64,000 nt of DNA from Pseudomonadota bacterium (GTDB lineage: Bacteria; Pseudomonadota; Alphaproteobacteria; Rhizobiales; Phreatobacteraceae). The notes under the pieces are model-generated. The model worked only from the letters and a program-made list of their open reading frames with translations. It did no database searches and was not told the origin of the DNA. This document shows positions 16,473 through 25,337 of this stretch, one piece after another (the first letter of the stretch is position 1; each line of letters starts with the position of its first letter). The DNA lies in the NCBI GenBank assembly GCA_020161695.1, contig JAIUOO010000001.1, positions 1-64,000 on the forward strand. The letters are read 5' to 3'. The position numbers and the translations under genes were made by a program.

Positions 16473-17600
16473 ATGGCCCACGGACCGCCGAGCGGTTCGC
16501 CGGGAGTATCGGGCGTGCAACCGGCAACGGCGGCGGGAGCGGGCGATGACCGCGCCCGGCAGCCGCACCGGCCGCGCAGGCTTTATGCCGCGCTCGACCT
16601 CGGAACCAACAATTGCCGCCTTCTGGTGGCGAAGCCCGAAGGCGCGAGCTTCCGGGTCGTGGATGCGTTTTCGCGCATCGTCCGGCTCGGCGAAGGGCTC
16701 GGCCAGACCGGCCGCCTGAGCGATGCGGCCATGGACCGCGCCGTCGAGGCGCTGAAGGTCTGCCGCATGAAGCTGCGGGACCGGCAGGTGGCCCGCGCCC
16801 GGCTGATTGCGACGGAAGCCTGCCGGCAGGCGTCGAACGGCGAGGAGTTCATCCGGCGGGTGAAGGACGAAACCGGCCTCGCGCTGGAGATCGTCGACCG
16901 CCACACCGAGGCCCAGCTCGCCGCCCAGGGCTGCGTGCCGCTGGCCGACCCGAAGGCACGCGGCGTCATTCTGTTCGATATCGGCGGCGGCTCGTCCGAA
17001 CTGGTCTGGCTGCTGCCGCGCGGGCCGGGCCGCAATGGCGGACCGCCGACGGCGGAAATCCTCGGCTGGACCTCGCTCCCCGTCGGCGTGGTGACGCTGG
17101 CCGAGCGCCACGACGGCAAGCACGTCACGCGCGAGAGTTTCGACCGCATGGTCGATGAGGTCGCCGCCATGATCGAGCCCTTCGCCCATCGCGCGGCGAT
17201 CCAGGGCCAGATCGAGCACCTGCACATGCTCGGCACGTCCGGCACGGTGACGACGCTCGCGGGCGTCCATCTCGGCCTGCCGAAATACGACCGCCGCCGC
17301 GTCGACGGCGCCTGGCTCGGCGCGAACGAGGTGGACGTGATCCTCGACCAGTTGCTCGCCATGACCTACGAGGACCGCATCGCTCATCCCTGCATCGGGG
17401 CCGAGCGTGCCGATCTCGTCCTTGCCGGCTGCGCCATTCTCGAAGGCATGCGCCGGCATTTCCCCTGCCAGCGCCTGCGCGTCGCCGATCGCGGCCTGCG
17501 CGAGGGCATCCTCGTCGGCCTGATGCGGCAGGACGGCGTGTGGCGCAGGCCCTTCCACCACCGGCCCCATGATTCCGGCTATCAGGGAGAGCGGCGATGA
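16473..17600 (+). CDS. ppx: Ppx/GppA family exopolyphosphatase
   Basis: A 375-residue member of the ASKHA superfamily that hydrolyses polyphosphate and/or pppGpp. It has the phosphate-1 loop ALDLGTNNCRLLVAKP, the phosphate-2 loop GVILFDIGGGSSELVWL, and catalytic-region IATEACRQASNGEEFI. The ATG at 16473 has a purine-rich site (GGAAAGG) upstream; an upstream start would add 42 poorly conserved residues. It is shorter than E. coli Ppx, lacking the C-terminal HD-like domain, as is usual in alphaproteobacteria. The stop overlaps the start of rlmE (ATGA), so the pair is an operon, a common arrangement in this class. Confidence 0.92.
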   Translation: MAHGPPSGSPGVSGVQPATAAGAGDDRARQPHRPRRLYAALDLGTNNCRLLVAKPEGASFRVVDAFSRIVRLGEGLGQTGRLSDAAMDRAVEALKVCRMKLRDRQVARARLIATEACRQASNGEEFIRRVKDETGLALEIVDRHTEAQLAAQGCVPLADPKARGVILFDIGGGSSELVWLLPRGPGRNGGPPTAEILGWTSLPVGVVTLAERHDGKHVTRESFDRMVDEVAAMIEPFAHRAAIQGQIEHLHMLGTSGTVTTLAGVHLGLPKYDRRRVDGAWLGANEVDVILDQLLAMTYEDRIAHPCIGAERADLVLAGCAILEGMRRHFPCQRLRVADRGLREGILVGLMRQDGVWRRPFHHRPHDSGYQGERR

Positions 17601-18292
17601 CCACCAAGACCGGCGGCGGCCGCCAGCTCGCAGTGCGCCTGAAGACCGCCAAGAAGCGCACCACCAGCCAGCAGAAGTGGCTGGAGCGCCAGCTCAACGA
17701 CCCCTACGTCGCCCGTGCCAAGCGCGAAGGCTGGCGCTCGCGCGCGGCGTTCAAGCTGATCGAGATCGACGACAAGGCGAAGATCCTGAAGCCCGGTCAG
17801 CGGATCGTCGACCTCGGCGCAGCCCCCGGCGGCTGGCTGCAGGTCGCGGCCAAGCGCATCGGGCTCGACCAGGGCCGCGGCAAGATCGTCGGCATCGACC
17901 TTCTCGACATCGACCCGGTGCCGGGCGTCGCCTTCATGAAGGGCGACTTCACCGCCGACGACGCGCCGGACCGGCTCAAGGACATGCTCGGCGGCGAGGC
18001 CGATATCGTGCTGTCCGACATGGCGGCCAATGCGACCGGCCATCGCAAGACCGACCAGATCAAGATCATCTATCTCGCCGAGCTCGCGATCCAGTTCGCG
18101 CGCGAGGTGCTGGCGCCCGGCGGCCATTTCCTGTGCAAGGTGCTGCAGGGCGGCACCGAGGGGGATCTGCTCACCGACCTGAAGCGCGATTTCGCCACGG
18201 TGAAGCACATCAAGCCGCAGGCGAGCCGCGCCGATTCCAAGGAACTCTACGTGCTCGCCATGGGCTTCCGGGGCCGCGCCGAGGAGGCGTGA
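17597..18292 (+). CDS. rlmE: 23S rRNA (uridine-2552-2'-O)-methyltransferase RlmE
   Basis: A 231-residue FtsJ/RrmJ-type SAM-dependent methyltransferase modifying U2552 of 23S rRNA during late 50S assembly. Visible features are a basic N-terminal extension, SRAAFKLIEID (first Lys), the SAM loop IVDLGAAPGGWLQVA, LSDMAANATGH (Asp), FLCKVLQGG (second Lys) and SRADSKELYVLA (Glu), completing the K-D-K-E tetrad. Length is normal for alphaproteobacteria. It is translationally coupled to ppx/gppA upstream. Confidence 0.95.
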   Translation: MTTKTGGGRQLAVRLKTAKKRTTSQQKWLERQLNDPYVARAKREGWRSRAAFKLIEIDDKAKILKPGQRIVDLGAAPGGWLQVAAKRIGLDQGRGKIVGIDLLDIDPVPGVAFMKGDFTADDAPDRLKDMLGGEADIVLSDMAANATGHRKTDQIKIIYLAELAIQFAREVLAPGGHFLCKVLQGGTEGDLLTDLKRDFATVKHIKPQASRADSKELYVLAMGFRGRAEEA

Positions 18293-18343
18293 CAGGCTCC
18301 GGGCCCGGCCCGCGCTCGCCCCGCGCGATCGGAGACTGCGGCC

Positions 18344-19447
18344 ATGGACAAGACTGCCAGGATCCTGATCGCCGGTGCCGGCCCGGTCGGCCTCGCCGCC
18401 GCGCTGGAGCTGGCGCGCCGCGGCTTTCGGCCCGAGATCATCGACAATGACGGCGAGCCGACGCCGGAATCGCGCGCGCTGGCGGTCAATCCGCGCACGC
18501 TGGCGCTGCTGGCTCCGAGCGGCGTCACCCGACGGCTGCTCGCCAAGGGGCATAGGGTCGACGGGTTTCTGCTGATGGATGGCGACGAGCCGCTCGTCCG
18601 CATGGACATGGGCAATGCCAGCGGCCCCTATCCCTTCCTGCTGAGCTATCCGCAATCCGAGACCGAGAAGCTATTGATCGGCGCGCTGGCGGAGCGCGGC
18701 ATCGCCGTCGGCTGGCATACCCCGCTGGAAAGCCTCGATACCGACGAGGCGGGCATCATCGCCAATGGCACGCCCTTTGACGCGCTGATCGGCGCGGACG
18801 GATCACATTCCTTCGTCCGCAAGGCGATGGGCATTGGCTTTCCGGGCACCAGCGAACAGCAGGAATTCGGCCTCGCCGACATCCGCTTCAAGGACTGGCC
18901 TCACCCGTGGGACAAGGCCGTCGGCATGTTCCGCGGCGACCACGTGCTGGCCTTTATTCCGATGGGCGAAGGCTTCGGCCGGTTCATCTCGACGCGGCCC
19001 GACACGCTCTCGGTCCTGCCGGACGGCGCGAAAGCCGGCGACGTCGTCTGGCAATCGGCATTCAGGATCAGCTACCGGCAGGCCGAGACCTATCAGAAAG
19101 GCAATGTCTTCCTCGCCGGCGACGCCGCCCACATCCATTCGCCGATTGGCGGGCGCGGCATGAACCTCGGCATCGAGGATGCCTGCTGGCTCGCCTGGAT
19201 GCTCGCCGAGGGCCGCAGCGACGGCTACACCGAGGCACGCCACCCCGTCGGGGCCCAGGTGCTGCGGATGACCAGCATTCCCACCGGCTTCCTCGCCTCG
19301 AAGGCGCGCTGGCGGAAGCTCTTCCTGCACCTCGTCCTGTCGCCGCTGCTCGGGGCGGCTTTTGTGCAGCGCAGAGTCATACCCGCGCTGCTCGGCCTCA
19401 ACAGCCCGGCCGCACCCTGGCTCGCGCCCAATGGCCGGCTGGGCTAG
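18344..19447 (+). CDS. FAD-dependent monooxygenase (UbiH/PheA-like)
   Basis: A 367-residue class A flavoprotein monooxygenase. It carries the Rossmann motif ILIAGAGPVGLAAALELARR at the N-terminus, the DG motif DALIGADGSHSFVRKAMG near residue 150 and the GD motif VFLAGDAAHIHSPIGGRGMN near 255. It should hydroxylate an aromatic or related substrate with NAD(P)H and O2. The C-terminus lacks the thioredoxin-like domain of phenol hydroxylases. It stands alone 51 bp after rlmE and converges with the DUF3016 gene. The substrate cannot be told. Confidence 0.88.
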   Translation: MDKTARILIAGAGPVGLAAALELARRGFRPEIIDNDGEPTPESRALAVNPRTLALLAPSGVTRRLLAKGHRVDGFLLMDGDEPLVRMDMGNASGPYPFLLSYPQSETEKLLIGALAERGIAVGWHTPLESLDTDEAGIIANGTPFDALIGADGSHSFVRKAMGIGFPGTSEQQEFGLADIRFKDWPHPWDKAVGMFRGDHVLAFIPMGEGFGRFISTRPDTLSVLPDGAKAGDVVWQSAFRISYRQAETYQKGNVFLAGDAAHIHSPIGGRGMNLGIEDACWLAWMLAEGRSDGYTEARHPVGAQVLRMTSIPTGFLASKARWRKLFLHLVLSPLLGAAFVQRRVIPALLGLNSPAAPWLAPNGRLG

Positions 19448-19450
19448 CCG

Positions 19451-19954
19451 CTACCCTCGTGCCGCAGTCTGGGAATCGCCGAAGCGGCGGCGGAACCAAT
19501 CGCGCAGCATGGCCTTCTCGTAAGGCAGCCACTCGCTGGAATTGCGCGCGCGGACGTTGGACAGGTAGTTCCAGTCGAGGAGCGTCTCCTCCCCCCGCGC
19601 GACCACCCTGCCCCGTTCCTCCAGCACGTAGCGCAGCCTGACGCTCGGCGGCGTCATCTCGCGCATGACCCTGATATCGCCGAGCCGCGAGGCAAAGGGC
19701 TGGTTCCGGCCGGCGAGATCGATGTCGAGCACCTCGATGCGCAGGGTCTGCCCGGCCCGGACATGGCGCGCGCCCTCGGCCTTCAGGAAACGGTCGAACT
19801 CCGCGACCAGCCGCTCGCGGGAGTAGGTGTTGCGAAAATCCTCGCCGACGAAACGCTCCGGCTGGACGAAGCGGACATCGACGCGGGCCGCGGCGGCGCT
19901 GGTCAGGACGGCAAGGGCGGCAAGAGCAACGAGAAAAGCGCGCAACAGCTTCAT
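19451..19954 (-). CDS. DUF3016 family periplasmic protein
   Basis: A 167-residue protein with a signal peptide (MKLLRAFLVALAALAVLTSAAAA) and a mature domain of DUF3016 type: VRFVQPERFVGEDF, then LRIEVLDIDLAGRNQP, RLRYVLEERGRVVARGEE and LLDWNYL. The ATG at 19954 was chosen because it begins the signal peptide; the frame is open 9 codons further. Function of the family is unknown, with location expected in the periplasm. It is separated from the DUF2783 gene by 65 bp. Confidence 0.75.
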   Translation of the reverse strand: MKLLRAFLVALAALAVLTSAAAARVDVRFVQPERFVGEDFRNTYSRERLVAEFDRFLKAEGARHVRAGQTLRIEVLDIDLAGRNQPFASRLGDIRVMREMTPPSVRLRYVLEERGRVVARGEETLLDWNYLSNVRARNSSEWLPYEKAMLRDWFRRRFGDSQTAARG

Positions 19955-20019
19955 GGCAGTCTCCCGCATGCACGACGCCACCTGACGCCGCGATTGCGGC
20001 GGGTGCAGGGCGGGACCGA

Positions 20020-20238
20020 TCAGGATGCCGCGACGGGGCGACGCGCCCCTTCTCCCTGCGCGGCCTCGATGCAGGCGGCGAGGTCGATCGCGGCGCCGGC
20101 GCGATGCGCCATGACCATCGCCAGCCGCGTGAGAAAAAGCACTTCGTCATCCGGCCCCACGCGATCGAGCGCCGCGGCCAGTTGCTCGTAGACAAGTTCC
20201 ATCGCTTCGAAGGATCGCGGTTCGGCGGGATGGCTCAT
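20020..20238 (-). CDS. DUF2783 family small protein
   Basis: A 72-residue helical protein (MELVYEQLAAALDRVGPDDE, then LFLTRLAMVMAHRAG) matching the DUF2783 pattern. Its start overlaps the stop of the upstream flavoprotein hydroxylase by 4 bp, and this gene pair recurs in many proteobacteria. The role is unknown; a small partner or stability factor for the monooxygenase is plausible from context. Confidence 0.72.
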   Translation of the reverse strand: MSHPAEPRSFEAMELVYEQLAAALDRVGPDDEVLFLTRLAMVMAHRAGAAIDLAACIEAAQGEGARRPVAAS

Positions 20239-21923
20239 GCGGTCCTCCCCAGACAGGCGTCGAGCGTCGCGACAATTTCAGCCGGCACGATTGTCCTCCA
20301 GCGCCCGGCGACATGCAGGTCCGGGCGGATGAGGTAGAGGGTGCCTCCCGTCGCGCCATAGCGCTCCGAGAGGTCACCGCCGCTGCGGATTCCGACAACG
20401 CCTGCCGGCAGTTCGCCGGTCTCTCCGACCACCACCGCCCGGAACAGCGGATCGAGCGCGGCGAGCGCCTCACGCAACGCGTCGATCGATTCCGCTACAG
20501 GGCCACCGGCAAAGACCAGTGCGGTGAACCCCTCGCCCATCAGGTCGCTGAGGAAGCGCCCGTCCGCCAGCCGGACGTTGGCGAGCGCAGCACCGGAAGC
20601 CGGTCCCGAGGAGAATGCCCCGTCGCGCGCCGGATAGCGCGTCAGCGGGCTGTCCGCATAGGTGTGCGGCTGCATCTGGCGCGGATTGGCGAAGTTGCGC
20701 GCGAAAGCCTCAGTCGCGGCCAGCGACAGCACGGCCTCGCGCACCAGCCGGTGCCCGCGCGTCGGCGGCGTCATGAAGCGAGCGCTCTTGCCCGCATTGG
20801 CGAAGACATCGAGCGTCGCGCCGCGCCGCTCCGGCGTGTAGCTGTCGAGCAGGGATTCTCCCGCCAGCCCCTTCAGGAGATAAGCGAGCTTCCAGCCGAT
20901 ATTCTGGGCATCGGCGAGGCCGTTATTGAGGCCCCGCACGCCAAAGATCGGCACGATATGGGCGCTGTCGCCGATGAAGGTCACCCGGCCGTGGCGGTAG
21001 TCATCGAGTGCCAGCGTGTTGGCGGTGTAGATCGACCACCATTCCAGCTCCCATGAACCCTGATGGCCGATCTCCGCGAGGATGGCGCCGACACGCGCGC
21101 GAATCTCCGCCTCGCGGATCGCCTCGTCCGGGTCCTCGCCGTCGCGAAGCTGATAATCGATGCGCCAGATGTCGTCCGGCTGCTTGTGGATCAGCACCGT
21201 GCCGCCGGGATTGGAGGCCGGCTCGAACAGTGCGCGCCGCTCGGTCGGATAGGCATGGTCCATCCTGACGTCGGCGATGACGTAGCGCCCCTCGTAGTTC
21301 TCGCCCTTCAGCCGCAGCCCGAGCTTCGAGCGGATGGCGCTGCGCGCGCCATCGGCCGCAAGGACATGGGCGGCCTGAAGCGCATAGGCGCCGAGCGGCG
21401 TCTCCACCATCAGCGTCACGCTGTCCGGACGGTTGTCGATGCCGACCACGGTGCTCTGCCAGCGCAGATCGACCAGCCCCGTCGCGATGCAGGCATCGTG
21501 GAGAAACTGCTCAATGTACTGCTGCTGCAGATTGTACATCGGCCGGAACTTCTCATGTTCCGAATCCGGCATGTCGAACCGGTAGATCTCCTCGCCGCGA
21601 TAGAAGCTGCGGCCGGTGGTCCAGCCGAGCGCCTTGGCGAGGAAGGGGGCGGCCGCCCCGGCCTGTTCCAGGATGTGGAAGCTCTGCCGGGCGATGCAGA
21701 TGGCGCGGCTGCCATCGTTGAACGTGGCCTTGGCGTCGAGCACGACGGACCGCACGCCGTATTTCGCCAGCGTCAGCGCGGCGGTCAGCCCGACCGGGCC
21801 CGCCCCGACGATGACCACCGGATGGACTGTGGCGGCATCGTCCTGCTCCGGCGCGCGGCGCGCGGCGAAATGCGGATAGGCGAAGTAGAGCGAATCGAGG
21901 GGTCCCCTGCCGGCCGGTCTCAT
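20235..21923 (-). CDS. FAD-dependent aromatic hydroxylase (3-(3-hydroxyphenyl)propionate hydroxylase-like)
   Basis: A 562-residue flavoprotein. It shows HPVVIVGAGPVGLTAALTL (FAD-binding, near residue 33), the DG motif HVLAADGARSAIRSKLG, the GD motif VTFIGDSAHIVPIFGVRG and a C-terminal thioredoxin-like domain (VRLADGRFLSDLMGEGFTAL), as in MhpA/PheA hydroxylases. The ATG at 21923 begins the natural N-terminus; the open frame continues 96 codons upstream through the GDCCVFCSYGD gene but is not coding. It is coupled to the DUF2783 gene and lies 20 bp after the small zinc-ribbon protein. Confidence 0.88.
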   Translation of the reverse strand: MRPAGRGPLDSLYFAYPHFAARRAPEQDDAATVHPVVIVGAGPVGLTAALTLAKYGVRSVVLDAKATFNDGSRAICIARQSFHILEQAGAAAPFLAKALGWTTGRSFYRGEEIYRFDMPDSEHEKFRPMYNLQQQYIEQFLHDACIATGLVDLRWQSTVVGIDNRPDSVTLMVETPLGAYALQAAHVLAADGARSAIRSKLGLRLKGENYEGRYVIADVRMDHAYPTERRALFEPASNPGGTVLIHKQPDDIWRIDYQLRDGEDPDEAIREAEIRARVGAILAEIGHQGSWELEWWSIYTANTLALDDYRHGRVTFIGDSAHIVPIFGVRGLNNGLADAQNIGWKLAYLLKGLAGESLLDSYTPERRGATLDVFANAGKSARFMTPPTRGHRLVREAVLSLAATEAFARNFANPRQMQPHTYADSPLTRYPARDGAFSSGPASGAALANVRLADGRFLSDLMGEGFTALVFAGGPVAESIDALREALAALDPLFRAVVVGETGELPAGVVGIRSGGDLSERYGATGGTLYLIRPDLHVAGRWRTIVPAEIVATLDACLGRTA

Positions 21924-21943
21924 GGCGACACTCTCGGGCCGGA

Positions 21944-22171
21944 CTAGGTCTGCGACCGGCAGCAGGCGGCGACCCCGGTCGCCGCCTCCGCCTGCATCGG
22001 CGGGCACGGCGCGTCGCCGTAGGAGCAGAACACGCAGCAGTCGCCGGCCTTCGGTCGCAGCAGTTCGCCACATCCGGTGCAGCGGTAGAAGAACTGACAA
22101 GCGTCCTCGGGCATGGTTTCGGTCGCCCGGTGACCGCAAAGCGGACAGGTGATCGTCGATCTGGCCATCAT
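21944..22171 (-). CDS. GDCCVFCSYGD-type cysteine-rich small protein
   Basis: A 75-residue protein with two cysteine pairs, ITCPLCGH and YRCTGCGE, forming a probable zinc ribbon, followed by the highly conserved GDCCVFCSYGDAPCPPMQ box. Proteins with this box are widespread in proteobacteria but have no established function. The ATG at 22171 has AGGAG seven bases upstream; a second ATG follows directly. It appears to head the operon with the flavin hydroxylase and the DUF2783 protein. Confidence 0.8.
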   Translation of the reverse strand: MMARSTITCPLCGHRATETMPEDACQFFYRCTGCGELLRPKAGDCCVFCSYGDAPCPPMQAEAATGVAACCRSQT

Positions 22172-22230
22172 CAAGGCGCTCCTGTTTCCGCGCATGTGAG
22201 CCGATCACCACGCGGCGCGCAAACTTCCGC

Positions 22231-23256
22231 TCAGGCAGCCGCCTCGAAGCCGCCGAGCACGGCGGTCAGGTTCGGGCCGAGTTGATCGGAGAGGTAGCCG
22301 CCCTCCTGCACGAACAGCGTCGGTAGGCCGAGACGCGCGATCGCCTCGCCGGCACGGCGGAAACCGTCCGCCGTCACCTTGGCGCCGCCGAAGGGATCGT
22401 CCGCCGAGGCGTCGAGGCCGAGCGCGACCACCAGTGTGCCGGGCGCGAAGGCGAGGATCGTCCGCGCCGAGGCTTCCACCGCAGCGACATAGACGTCGTC
22501 GCCGGAGCCAACGGGGATCGGGAGGTTGAGGTTGGCGCCCTCGCCGGCCCCCTCGCCGCGCTCGTGGGCATAGCCCCAGAAGAACGGGTAGAAGCGCGAG
22601 GGATCGGCATGGACCGATACCGTCAGCACATCGGGCCGGTCGTAGAATATCTCCTGCGTGCCGTTGCCGTGGTGAATGTCGATGTCGAGTACCGCCACGC
22701 GGTCATGGACCGAACGCAGGTGCTGGGCAGCCACCGCAGTGTTGTTGATGAAGCAATGGCCGCCGGCCATGTCGCGATAGGCATGGTGGCCCGGCGGGCG
22801 GCAGAGCGCATAGGCCGCGCGCTCACCCTCGATGACGAACTCCGCCGCCGTGACCGCGACATCGGTGGCCGACGAGGCGGCAGTCCAGGTGTCGGGACCG
22901 ATGCCGCAGGCCATGTCCTGCATGTACCAGCCGGCGCGGCCGGTGAGCGAAGCCGGCATCGTGCCCTGCCGGCGGACGGGGTGGACATTGCCGAGCACCT
23001 CGTCCGAGGCATCGGCAAGTGTCTTCCACTCGACGGCCGCCTCTTCGAGAAAGCGGAGGTAGTCGACGGAGTGGACGCCGAGCCGCGGCCCCTGCCCGAA
23101 GACTTCCGCCGGCACGAGTTCGTGCTTGCCCGCCTTCAGCCCGGCCGTCAGCCGCTCGGCGCGCGCCGGGCGCTCCTCGCCTTGCGCGAATTTGCCGCGC
23201 AGGATGAAGCGCTTGGGATCGTGGCCTTTGTGCAGGTCGGTGAAGACGGCTTTCAT
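22231..23256 (-). CDS. Histone deacetylase-like / acetylpolyamine amidohydrolase
   Basis: A 341-residue zinc-dependent deacetylase of the HDAC superfamily, class IIb/AphA-like, likely acting on acetylated polyamines in the cytoplasm. The active site is complete: CRPPGHHAYRDMAGG (His-His pair), VAVLDIDIHHGNGTQ (Asp and His zinc ligands), LGLDASADDPFGG (second Asp) and QEGGYLSDQLG (Tyr). The ATG at 23256 (MKAVFTDLHKGHDP) matches family starts; upstream sequence is non-conserved. It diverges from the M20 gene across 190 bp. Confidence 0.9.
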   Translation of the reverse strand: MKAVFTDLHKGHDPKRFILRGKFAQGEERPARAERLTAGLKAGKHELVPAEVFGQGPRLGVHSVDYLRFLEEAAVEWKTLADASDEVLGNVHPVRRQGTMPASLTGRAGWYMQDMACGIGPDTWTAASSATDVAVTAAEFVIEGERAAYALCRPPGHHAYRDMAGGHCFINNTAVAAQHLRSVHDRVAVLDIDIHHGNGTQEIFYDRPDVLTVSVHADPSRFYPFFWGYAHERGEGAGEGANLNLPIPVGSGDDVYVAAVEASARTILAFAPGTLVVALGLDASADDPFGGAKVTADGFRRAGEAIARLGLPTLFVQEGGYLSDQLGPNLTAVLGGFEAAA

Positions 23257-23446
23257 GGACGGGGACTCGGCATTCGGGGAAAGGCAGACACTGCCGCCGC
23301 AGCGCCTCGCGAGCAAGGACCGCCGGGACATCGCGCATATCCGCCTCGCTCCGCGATACGCCGCGCCGGCGCATCTCGGCTGCGGCCGCGGCGGTTGTCC
23401 CGCGCCGACGCGCGGCTAGGCTGCCGGCGAAACGGAGCCCCGCCAT

Positions 23447-24730
23447 ATGCCTCTCGATCCCGCCCTCGCCGACCGTATCGTCAAAGCCGTGGATGACGGT
23501 TTCGACGCCCAGCTCGATTATCTCAAGACGCTGGTGCGCTATCCCTCGCAGCGCGGCGACGAACATGCCGTTCAGGACTTCTTCTTCCAGGAGCTGAGGA
23601 AGCGCGGCTTCGCCATGGAGCGCTTCGCCATGGACGAGGAGGCGATCAAGCGCCATCCCGGCGGTTCGCCCTTCTCAGCCACCCATTCTACCGCGCCCAT
23701 CGTGGTCGGCATCCACCGCCCGCAGAACGAAACCGGCCGCAGCCTGATCATGCAGGGCCATATCGACATCGTTCCGGTCGGCCCCGAGGAGATGTGGACC
23801 TCGCCGCCCTACGAGCCGCGCATCGACGGCGACTGGTTCTACGGCCGGGGCGCTGGCGACATGAAGGCCGGCCACGGCGCCATGGTCGCGGTCTTCGATG
23901 CGCTGAAGCGGGCCGGCGTGCAGCCGGCGGCAACCGTCTACGTGCAGTCGGTCGTCGAGGAGGAGTCCACCGGCAATGGCGCGCTCCAGTGCCACCTGCG
24001 CGGATACAAGGCGGAAGCCGCCCTCATTCCCGAGCCGAGCCAGGGCCGCATCACCCGCGGCAATGTCGGCGTGGTCTGGTTCCAGTTCACGGTCCAGGGC
24101 CATCCGGTCCATGTCCGCGAGGCCGGCTCCGGCCAGAACGCCATCGAGGCCGCCTATGGCGTCATGCGCAAGCTGCGCGAGCTCGAGGCCTTCTGGAACA
24201 CCAAGACGCCGGATCATCCGATCTTCAAGGACGAGCCCCACCCGATCAATCTGAACTTCGGCAAGATCGCGGGTGGCGACTGGGCGTCCTCCGTGCCGGC
24301 CTGGTGCACCGTCGACTGCCGCATTTCGATCTTCCCCGGCGAGAAGCCGGAGACGATGATGCGCGCCATCGAGGACACCATCGCCAAGGCCGCACGCGAG
24401 GACCGCTTCCTCGCCAACAACCCGCCGAAGATCGTCTGGAACGGATTCACCACCGAAGGCTACATCCTGCAGCCCGGCTCGGAGGCTGAAGCCGTGCTCG
24501 GCCGCGCCCACCAGCGCGCCTGGGGCGAGCCGCTGCAGGAATCGACGACGCCAGCCTATCTGGACGGACGCGTCTATGCGCTGTTCGACGAGATCCCGAC
24601 GCTCAATTACGGCCCCTCGGCCGAGCGGGTCCACGGCTTCGACGAGCGGTTCTCCATCGAGAGCCTGCGCAAGGCGACCAAGTCCATGGCACTGTTCGTC
24701 GCGGAATGGTGCGGCACCGAGCCGGCCTGA
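23447..24730 (+). CDS. M20 family deacylase (ArgE/DapE-like)
   Basis: A 427-residue M20 metallopeptidase/deacylase. It has LIMQGHIDIVPVG (zinc His and catalytic Asp, near residue 106), FYGRGAGDMKAGHG (bridging Asp), SVVEEESTGNGAL (catalytic Glu and Glu ligand), a dimerisation/lid region (FTVQGHPVHVREAG) and a C-terminal His-containing segment (NYGPSAERVHGFDE). The family removes acyl groups from amino acids or amides. Divergent transcription from an acetylpolyamine deacetylase hints at shared use in acylated amine catabolism. The next gene starts 11 bp after it. Confidence 0.9.
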   Translation: MPLDPALADRIVKAVDDGFDAQLDYLKTLVRYPSQRGDEHAVQDFFFQELRKRGFAMERFAMDEEAIKRHPGGSPFSATHSTAPIVVGIHRPQNETGRSLIMQGHIDIVPVGPEEMWTSPPYEPRIDGDWFYGRGAGDMKAGHGAMVAVFDALKRAGVQPAATVYVQSVVEEESTGNGALQCHLRGYKAEAALIPEPSQGRITRGNVGVVWFQFTVQGHPVHVREAGSGQNAIEAAYGVMRKLRELEAFWNTKTPDHPIFKDEPHPINLNFGKIAGGDWASSVPAWCTVDCRISIFPGEKPETMMRAIEDTIAKAAREDRFLANNPPKIVWNGFTTEGYILQPGSEAEAVLGRAHQRAWGEPLQESTTPAYLDGRVYALFDEIPTLNYGPSAERVHGFDERFSIESLRKATKSMALFVAEWCGTEPA

Positions 24731-24741
24731 ACGGAGACGCC

Positions 24742-25257
24742 ATGCAGCGTGTCGTCGTCATCGGCAATAGCGGCGGCGGCAAGTCCACACTGGCGCGCCG
24801 GCTGGCGGCGCGCCTCGGCCTCGTCCATCACGAGATCGATGGCCTGCTCTGGCAGCCCGGATGGGTGCCGACGCCTGTCGAGGCCTACGAAGCCGGGCAC
24901 GCCCTGCTGATCGGCGGTTCAGGCTGGATCATCGACGGTCTGGGGCGGCGGGAGAGCATCCCCGCGCGGCTCGAACGGGCCACCGACATCGTCCTCATCG
25001 ACATGCCACTGTGGATGCACTTCTGGCTGGCTGCGGAACGCCAGATGGCGTGGCCCGCCCTGCGGCCAGAGGAGCGCCCCGCCGGCCTCGTCCAGGCACC
25101 GCCGACCGAGGCGCTGTTCCGCACCATATGGGAGGTCGACCGCGACTGGATGCCCGGCATCCGCGCCGCCGTGGCATCGGCTGAACAGCGCGGCGTGCGC
25201 GTCACCCGGATCGATTCGGTCTCCGGGACCGACGCTTTCATGGCAGCCGTGCCATGA
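24742..25257 (+). CDS. Adenylate-kinase-like P-loop NTPase (DNA topology modulation FlaR type)
   Basis: A 171-residue P-loop protein with Walker A VVVIGNSGGGKSTLARRLA at the N-terminus, the HHEIDGLLWQPGWVPTP segment and WIIDGLGRR typical of FlaR-like and shikimate/adenylate kinase relatives, and VLIDMPLWMHFW. The ATG at 24742 fits the P-loop start; it follows the M20 stop by 11 bp. The family lacks a well-established substrate, though small-molecule phosphorylation is expected. Confidence 0.82.
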   Translation: MQRVVVIGNSGGGKSTLARRLAARLGLVHHEIDGLLWQPGWVPTPVEAYEAGHALLIGGSGWIIDGLGRRESIPARLERATDIVLIDMPLWMHFWLAAERQMAWPALRPEERPAGLVQAPPTEALFRTIWEVDRDWMPGIRAAVASAEQRGVRVTRIDSVSGTDAFMAAVP

Positions 25258-25337
25258 GCGGCGCATCATCAACCGGTTCTTGACCGCAGGCGTCGCGACC
25301 GCCGACATTCGCCGCCTCGAACCCATCGGAGTGCCCC

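Noticed and set aside
21924..22211. Upstream extension of the flavin hydroxylase
   Set aside because: It overlaps the GDCCVFCSYGD gene in another frame and has no family similarity; the ATG at 21923 fits.
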